Part shown: positions 59,216 through 64,000 of the stretch, one piece after another
Position numbering within the stretch: the first letter of the stretch is position 1
How the letters are laid out: each line of letters starts with the position of its first letter
Assembly: GCF_004214895.1 (NCBI RefSeq)
Contig: NZ_CP035952.1
Span: 5,342,501 to 5,406,500, forward strand
DNA length: 64,000 nucleotides
Direction: 5' to 3'
From: Pseudomonas tructae
GTDB lineage: Bacteria; Pseudomonadota; Gammaproteobacteria; Pseudomonadales; Pseudomonadaceae
Program-made: the position numbers and the translations under genes
The notes under the pieces: model-generated
What the model was told of the DNA's origin: nothing
What the model saw: the letters and a program-made list of their open reading frames with translations, nothing else
Database searches by the model: none

Positions 59216-60040
59216 TTACTTGCGACGACGGACGATCATGTTGTCGGTACGCTTATTACCACGAGTCTTCGCGCCCTTAGTCGGGAAGCCCCATGGCGAT
59301 ACCGGATGACGACCACCGGAGGTACGACCTTCACCACCACCATGTGGGTGGTCAACCGGGTTCATGGCAACACCACGAACGGTTGGGCGAACGCCACGCC
59401 AGCGTTTGGCACCAGCTTTACCCAGCGAACGCAGGCTGTGCTCGGAGTTCGAGACTTCACCCAGGGTCGCACGGCATTCAGCCAGGACTTTACGCATTTC
59501 ACCAGAGCGCAGACGCAGGGTCACATAGACACCTTCGCGAGCGATCAGCTGAGCCGAAGCACCAGCGGAACGAGCGATCTGTGCACCTTTGCCCGGCTTC
59601 AGTTCGATGCCGTGAATGGTGCTACCCACTGGGATGTTGCGCAGTTGCAGGGAGTTGCCTGGCTTGATTGGAGCCAGAGCGCCTGCGATCAGCTGGTCGC
59701 CAGCAGCAACGCCTTTAGGGGCGATGATGTAGCGGCGCTCGCCGTCTGCGTAGCACAGCAGTGCGATGTGAGCAGTACGGTTTGGATCGTATTCGATACG
59801 CTCGACAGTGGCGACGATGCCATCTTTGTCGTTGCGACGGAAATCGACCATACGGTAATGCTGCTTATGACCACCACCTACGTGACGCGTAGTGATGCGG
59901 CCATTGTTGTTACGACCACCAGACTTCGACTTCTTCTCGAGCAGCGGTGCGTGAGGAGCGCCTTTATGCAGCTCCTTGTTGACCACCTTGACCACGAAAC
60001 GGCGGCCAGGGGAAGTCGGTTTGCATTTAACGATTGCCAT
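59216..60040 (-). CDS. rplB: 50S ribosomal protein L2
   Basis: 274 residues ([47 protein letters not shown]), with [34 protein letters not shown] carrying the conserved His needed for peptidyl transfer. Normal length. Confidence 0.98.
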   Translation of the reverse strand: MAIVKCKPTSPGRRFVVKVVNKELHKGAPHAPLLEKKSKSGGRNNNGRITTRHVGGGHKQHYRMVDFRRNDKDGIVATVERIEYDPNRTAHIALLCYADGERRYIIAPKGVAAGDQLIAGALAPIKPGNSLQLRNIPVGSTIHGIELKPGKGAQIARSAGASAQLIAREGVYVTLRLRSGEMRKVLAECRATLGEVSNSEHSLRSLGKAGAKRWRGVRPTVRGVAMNPVDHPHGGGEGRTSGGRHPVSPWGFPTKGAKTRGNKRTDNMIVRRRK

Positions 60041-60054
60041 GATGCACCCCTTCC

Positions 60055-60354
60055 TTACTCAGCACTGCTGCTGAAATCGAGATCTTGGCCTGGCTCAAGC
60101 GAAACGATCGCTTTCTTCCAGTCATTGCGCTTGCCCAGACCACGTGCGGTACGCTTGGTTTTACCCAGAACGTTAACAGTCGACACGTTTTCGACTTTTA
60201 CGCCGAACAGGCCTTCGACAGCTTTCTTGATTTCCAGCTTGGTTGCATCAGTAGCAACCTTGAATACGAACTGGCCTTTTTTCTCAGCCAGAACGGTAGC
60301 CTTCTCGGAAACATGCGGGCCAAGGAGGACTTTAAATACGCGTTCCTGGTTCAT
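60055..60354 (-). CDS. rplW: 50S ribosomal protein L23
   Basis: 99 residues ([54 protein letters not shown]). Docking site for trigger factor and SRP at the tunnel exit. Overlaps rplD by 4 bases. Confidence 0.98.
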   Translation of the reverse strand: MNQERVFKVLLGPHVSEKATVLAEKKGQFVFKVATDATKLEIKKAVEGLFGVKVENVSTVNVLGKTKRTARGLGKRNDWKKAIVSLEPGQDLDFSSSAE

Positions 60355-60953
60355 CCCAGCAGCTCCTCGAATTTCTTCACGGCCGACACAGTGATCAACA
60401 CTTTGTCGTATGCGATCAGACTGACCGGATCGGAACCCTGAACGTCACGTACGTCGACGTGCGGCAGGTTGCGAGCAGCCAGGTACAGGTTCTGATCAAC
60501 AGCGTCCGAAACGATCAGTACGTCGCTCAGACCCATGCCGTTCAGCTTGTTCAGCAGGTCTTTGGTTTTCGGTGCTTCAACAGCGAAGTCCTGAACCACG
60601 ACCAGACGGTCGGTACGCACCAGCTCAGCGAGGATGGAACGCATTGCTGCGCGATACATCTTCTTGTTGAGCTTCTGCGAGTGATCCTGCGGACGAGCTG
60701 CGAAAGTGGTACCGCCGCCACGCCAGATTGGGCTACGGATAGTACCGGCACGAGCACGGCCAGTGCCTTTCTGACGCCATGGGCGCTTACCGCCACCAGC
60801 AACGTCGGAACGGGTTTTCTGCTGCTTGGTGCCTTGACGGCCGCCGGCCATATAGGCCACGACTGCTTGGTGTACCAGCGTCTCGTTGAATTCGCCGCCG
60901 AAGGTCAGTTCGGAAACTTCGATCGCCTGAGCGTCATTTACATTTAGTTGCAT
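60351..60953 (-). CDS. rplD: 50S ribosomal protein L4
   Basis: 200 residues ([70 protein letters not shown]). In E. coli L4 also represses the S10 operon by acting on the rpsJ leader. The tunnel loop is intact. Confidence 0.98.
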   Translation of the reverse strand: MQLNVNDAQAIEVSELTFGGEFNETLVHQAVVAYMAGGRQGTKQQKTRSDVAGGGKRPWRQKGTGRARAGTIRSPIWRGGGTTFAARPQDHSQKLNKKMYRAAMRSILAELVRTDRLVVVQDFAVEAPKTKDLLNKLNGMGLSDVLIVSDAVDQNLYLAARNLPHVDVRDVQGSDPVSLIAYDKVLITVSAVKKFEELLG

Positions 60954-60965
60954 GTCAGCTTCCCC

Positions 60966-61601
60966 TTAACCGCGAGCCTTGGCAGCCGGACGCACAACCA
61001 GATCGCTGCCAGTTGCGCCTGGAACGGCACCCTTGACCAGCAACAGATTGCGTTCAGCGTCGACGCGCACTACTTCGAGGGACTGAACGGTCACGCGCTC
61101 GGCGCCCATGTGACCGGACATTTTCTTGCCCTTGAATACACGACCAGGAGTCTGGCACTGGCCGATAGAGCCCGGGACGCGGTGGGAGACGGAGTTACCG
61201 TGGGTGTTATCTTGACCGCGGAAATTCCAGCGCTTGATGGTACCGGCAAAGCCTTTACCCTTGGACTGACCGGTAACGTCTACCAGCTGACCTGCAGCGA
61301 AGATTTCAGCGTTGATCGAATCACCGGCCTGGAACTCGCCTTCTTCAAGACGGAACTCCCAGACACCGCGACCCGCGGCAACGTTCGCTTTAGCGAAGTG
61401 ACCTGCTTGAGCAGCAGTCACACGCGAAGCGCGACGTTCACCGACAGTGACTTGCACTGCACGATAGCCATCGGTTTCTTCAGTTTTGAACTGGGTGACG
61501 CGATTCGGCTCGATCTCAATGACCGTGACCGGAATGGAGACACCTTCTTCGGTGAAAATACGGGTCATACCCGCTTTTCGACCGACTACACCAATAGTCA
61601 T
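60966..61601 (-). CDS. rplC: 50S ribosomal protein L3
   Basis: 211 residues from ATG 61601 ([54 protein letters not shown]). The glutamine in [16 protein letters not shown] is the site PrmB methylates. Eleven in-frame codons upstream are not conserved. Confidence 0.98.
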   Translation of the reverse strand: MTIGVVGRKAGMTRIFTEEGVSIPVTVIEIEPNRVTQFKTEETDGYRAVQVTVGERRASRVTAAQAGHFAKANVAAGRGVWEFRLEEGEFQAGDSINAEIFAAGQLVDVTGQSKGKGFAGTIKRWNFRGQDNTHGNSVSHRVPGSIGQCQTPGRVFKGKKMSGHMGAERVTVQSLEVVRVDAERNLLLVKGAVPGATGSDLVVRPAAKARG

Positions 61602-61681
61602 GTTGTAAACCTCATGAGTGTACGGGGCTTTCACCCGCTATGGCCGCCCATTTCAGAGCGTTACACGACTAAGACCGTGTC

Positions 61682-61993
61682 TTAGCCGAGGCTGATCTGC
61701 ACTTCCACACCGGCCGCAAGATCAAGCTTCATAAGTGCATCAACGGTTTTATCCGTTGGCTGGACGATGTCCAGAACGCGCTTATGAGTACGGATCTCGT
61801 ACTGGTCACGCGCGTCTTTGTTGACGTGCGGGGAGACCAGAACGGTGAACCGCTCTTTACGGGTAGGCAGTGGAATTGGACCACGCACTTGAGCACCAGT
61901 ACGTTTCGCGGTTTCCACGATTTCCTGGGTGGATTGGTCGATCAGGCGATGGTCAAAAGCCTTCAACCTGATACGGATTTGCTGATTTTGCAT
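61682..61993 (-). CDS. rpsJ: 30S ribosomal protein S10 (NusE)
   Basis: 103 residues ([72 protein letters not shown]). S10 also binds NusB in antitermination; nusB is in this window at 10633. First gene of the S10 operon. Confidence 0.98.
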
Positions 61994-62024
61994 TGGATTT
62001 CAGACTCCAGGCTGCTATTCCCAC

Positions 62025-62041
62025 CGGGCGCACTACGCCCG
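62025..62041 (-). promoter_or_regulatory. stem-loop in the rpsJ leader
   Basis: CGGGCG (62025-62030), loop CACTA and CGCCCG (62036-62041). It lies in the roughly 55-base leader between the S10 promoter and the rpsJ ATG. It is much shorter than the E. coli S10 leader that L4 uses for attenuation, so the same mechanism is doubtful. Confidence 0.5.
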
Positions 62042-62056
62042 TTAAAAGGAGGCGTG

Positions 62057-62085
62057 ATTCTATAGAGGCCCCCACTGAGTGTCAA
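62057..62085 (-). promoter_or_regulatory. S10 operon promoter
   Basis: On the minus strand TTGACA (complement of 62080-62085), a 17-base spacer and TAGAAT (complement of 62057-62062). The -35 is perfect and the -10 has one mismatch, the best sigma-70 promoter in the window. It sits between the tuf terminator and rpsJ. Confidence 0.8.
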
Positions 62086-62091
62086 CCCAAT

Positions 62092-62122
62092 AAAAAAGCC
62101 CCCGCTGAGCGGGGGCCTTTTT
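62092..62122 (-). terminator. intrinsic terminator of fusA-tuf
   Basis: GCCCCCGC (62098-62105) and GCGGGGGC (62109-62116) with a TGA loop, followed on the minus strand by TTTTTT. It ends the tuf transcript right before the S10 promoter. Confidence 0.94.
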
Positions 62123-62135
62123 AAACGATCAACGA

Positions 62136-63329
62136 TTACTCGATGATTTTGGCTACGACGCCGGCGCCGACGGTACGACCGCCTTCACGGATAGCGAAAC
62201 GCAGACCGTCTTCCATCGCGATGGTCTTGATCAGGGTGACTTCCATCTGGATGTTGTCACCTGGCATTACCATTTCAACGCCTTCTGGCAGCTGGCAGTT
62301 ACCAGTCACGTCAGTAGTACGGAAGTAGAACTGTGGACGGTAGCCTTTGAAGAACGGAGTGTGACGACCGCCTTCTTCTTTCGACAGAACGTAGACTTCT
62401 GCGGTGAACTTGGTGTGCGGCTTGACCGAACCTGGCTTGACCAGAACCTGGCCACGCTCAACGTCGTCACGCTTGGTACCACGCAGCAGAACGCCGCAGT
62501 TCTCGCCAGCACGACCTTCGTCCAGCAGCTTGCGGAACATCTCAACACCGGTGCAGGTGGTGGTGGTGGTGTCACGCAGACCAACGATTTCCAGTGGATC
62601 CTGAACGCGGACGATACCACGCTCGATACGACCGGTAACAACGGTACCACGACCGGAGATCGAGAATACGTCTTCGATTGGCATCAGGAACGGCTTGTCG
62701 ATAGCACGCTCAGGCTCTGGGATGTAGCTGTCCAGAGTCTCAACCAGCTTCTTGACAGCGGTGGTGCCCATTTCGTTGTCGTCTTTGCCTTCCAGCGCCA
62801 TACGAGCCGAACCGATGATGATCGGGGTGTCGTCGCCTGGGAAGTCGTAGGTGGACAGCAGGTCGCGAACTTCCATCTCGACCAGTTCCAGCAGCTCAGC
62901 GTCGTCTACCAGGTCAGCCTTGTTCAGGAAGACCACGATGTACGGAACGCCTACCTGACGGGACAGCAGGATGTGCTCACGGGTTTGTGGCATCGGACCA
63001 TCGGCGGCCGAGCAAACCAGGATCGCGCCGTCCATCTGGGCAGCACCGGTGATCATGTTCTTCACGTAGTCAGCGTGACCTGGGCAGTCAACGTGAGCGT
63101 AGTGACGAATGTTCGAGTTGTACTCGACGTGCGCGGTGTTGATGGTGATACCACGAGCTTTTTCTTCTGGAGCCGAGTCGATTTTGTCGAACTCAACGAC
63201 GGCCGAACCGAAAACTTCGGAGCAGACGCGGGTCAGAGCTGCGGTCAGAGTGGTTTTACCATGGTCAACGTGACCGATGGTGCCAACGTTGACGTGCGGA
63301 AGGGAACGATCAAATTTTTCTTTAGCCAC
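62136..63329 (-). CDS. tuf: elongation factor Tu
   Basis: 397 residues ([35 protein letters not shown]). G1 GHVDHGKT, G3 [40 protein letters not shown]4 NKADLVD. EF-Tu brings aminoacyl-tRNA to the ribosome. It is 31 bases after fusA. Pseudomonas often carry a second copy near the rpoBC genes, outside this window. Confidence 0.98.
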   Translation of the reverse strand: MAKEKFDRSLPHVNVGTIGHVDHGKTTLTAALTRVCSEVFGSAVVEFDKIDSAPEEKARGITINTAHVEYNSNIRHYAHVDCPGHADYVKNMITGAAQMDGAILVCSAADGPMPQTREHILLSRQVGVPYIVVFLNKADLVDDAELLELVEMEVRDLLSTYDFPGDDTPIIIGSARMALEGKDDNEMGTTAVKKLVETLDSYIPEPERAIDKPFLMPIEDVFSISGRGTVVTGRIERGIVRVQDPLEIVGLRDTTTTTCTGVEMFRKLLDEGRAGENCGVLLRGTKRDDVERGQVLVKPGSVKPHTKFTAEVYVLSKEEGGRHTPFFKGYRPQFYFRTTDVTGNCQLPEGVEMVMPGDNIQMEVTLIKTIAMEDGLRFAIREGGRTVGAGVVAKIIE

Positions 63330-63360
63330 GACAGTGAACTCCTAGCCTAAAGGGGCTGAA

Positions 63361-64000
63361 TCAGCCTTGTTTTTTAACGAGAGCTTCGACGATGTTCGAC
63401 GGAGCTTCGGCGTATTTGGAGAATTCCATGGAGTAGCTCGCGCGACCCTGAGACATGGAACGAACATCGGTCGCATAACCGAACATTTCTCCGAGCGGCA
63501 CTTCAGCACGGATAACCTTGCCGGAGACCGAATCATCCATACCCTGGATCATGCCGCGACGACGGTTCAGGTCACCCATCACGTCACCCATGTAGTCTTC
63601 CGGGGTTACAACTTCGACCTTCATGATCGGCTCGAGAACCTGGCCGCCGCCCTTCTGGGCCAGCTGCTTGGTTGCCATCGAAGCAGCGACCTTGAACGCC
63701 ATTTCGTTGGAGTCGACATCGTGGTACGAACCGTCGAATACCGTGGCCTTCAGGCCGATCAGAGGATAGCCGGCAACGACGCCGTTCTTCATCTGCTCTT
63801 CGATACCCTTCTGGATCGGGGCGATGAATTCCTTAGGAATCACACCACCAACGACTTCGCTGGTGAACACCAGACCTTCGGTGATGTTGCCTTTGTCGTC
63901 CACGTCCGGCTCCGAGAAACGGATCCAGCAGTGACCGAACTGACCACGACCACCCGACTGACGAACGAACTTGCCTTCGATCTCGACGTTGGACTTGGTG
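63361..64000 (-). CDS. fusA: elongation factor G, 5' part outside window
   Basis: The last 212 codons of EF-G, the translocation GTPase, running off the right edge. Visible are [31 protein letters not shown], domain IV with its ribosome-inserted tip, and domain V ending [28 protein letters not shown]. The GTPase domain is beyond base 64000. The in-frame GTG near 63903 is internal, not the start. Confidence 0.97.
   Translation of the reverse strand, partial: TKSNVEIEGKFVRQSGGRGQFGHCWIRFSEPDVDDKGNITEGLVFTSEVVGGVIPKEFIAPIQKGIEEQMKNGVVAGYPLIGLKATVFDGSYHDVDSNEMAFKVAASMATKQLAQKGGGQVLEPIMKVEVVTPEDYMGDVMGDLNRRRGMIQGMDDSVSGKVIRAEVPLGEMFGYATDVRSMSQGRASYSMEFSKYAEAPSNIVEALVKKQG

Noticed and set aside
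63361..63903. A 180-residue stand-alone protein ending at 63361
   Set aside because: It is the continuation of EF-G domain IV-V; the frame is open to the window edge and the apparent start is an internal GTG.

Overview
The window is high-GC Gammaproteobacterial chromosome. Gene order and protein sequences fit a Pseudomonas of the P. putida/fluorescens type: the riboflavin cluster beside dxs/ispA/xseB, a PA4063-PA4069-like block, katA-bfrA-uvrA next to rplQ, and paired REP palindromes with the core CGGGGCAAGCCCGCTCC. It is nearly all ordinary chromosome. I see no prophage, insertion sequence, CRISPR array or integron.

Layout, left to right. (1) 1-1130: the 5' part of an MBOAT O-acyltransferase gene on the minus strand. 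(2) 1.36-4.5 kb: xseB-ispA-dxs (isoprenoid precursors), then btuB and a convergent btuF (cobalamin uptake). (3) 7.2-15.1 kb: a minus-strand metabolic cluster of a small membrane protein, ribA, an orphan periplasmic binding protein, pgpA, thiL, nusB, ribH, a RibBX-type DHBP synthase, riboflavin synthase, ribD and nrdR. (4) 15.2-17.6 kb: a YbaY-like lipoprotein, a methyltransferase, a CnoX-like thioredoxin and a small hypothetical protein. (5) 17.7-20.9 kb: a zinc-starvation cassette (His-rich periplasmic protein, ABC ATPase, FtsX-like permease, DUF3299 protein) behind a TGTTATAACA palindrome typical of Zur sites, then an OmpW/OprG porin with an ANR-like box. (6) 21.8-23.6 kb: two nucleotide-sugar epimerase/reductase-like genes. 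(7) 23.7-30.0 kb: the main accessory region. It holds a clavaminate-synthase-like Fe(II)/2-oxoglutarate oxygenase, a TSUP exporter, an alpha/beta hydrolase, an XRE-like regulator divergent from an alanine/glycine symporter across an inverted repeat, and a type I asparaginase. (8) 30.0-39.1 kb: a minus-strand selenium locus, fdnG(Sec)-fdnH-fdnI-fdhE-selA-selB-selC, in which tRNA-Sec lies 9 bp after selB. (9) 39.3-40.8 kb: an isolated phosphatidylserine-decarboxylase-like pyruvoyl enzyme. (10) 41.1-48.1 kb: ssb, a YajR-like MFS transporter, uvrA, a ferritin and katA. (11) 48.3-64.0 kb: the ribosomal protein superoperon (rplQ back to rpsJ), tuf and the 3' end of fusA, all on the minus strand.

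How parts work together. The selenium locus carries the enzyme that needs selenocysteine together with its maturation factor and three of the factors that make or insert selenocysteine (SelA, SelB, tRNA-Sec; selD is not here). RibA keeps the zinc cysteines of GTP cyclohydrolase II, while the C-terminal domain of the DHBP synthase has lost them, so the two genes split the first committed steps of riboflavin synthesis. The ribosomal block shows near-consensus promoters ahead of rpsJ, rpsM and, unexpectedly, rpsH, where the promoter is followed by terminator-like hairpins.

The least explained parts are the oxygenase/exporter/hydrolase cassette, the pyruvoyl decarboxylase and the structured rpsN-rpsH spacer. 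All functions are read from the sequence by eye; no database search was run.
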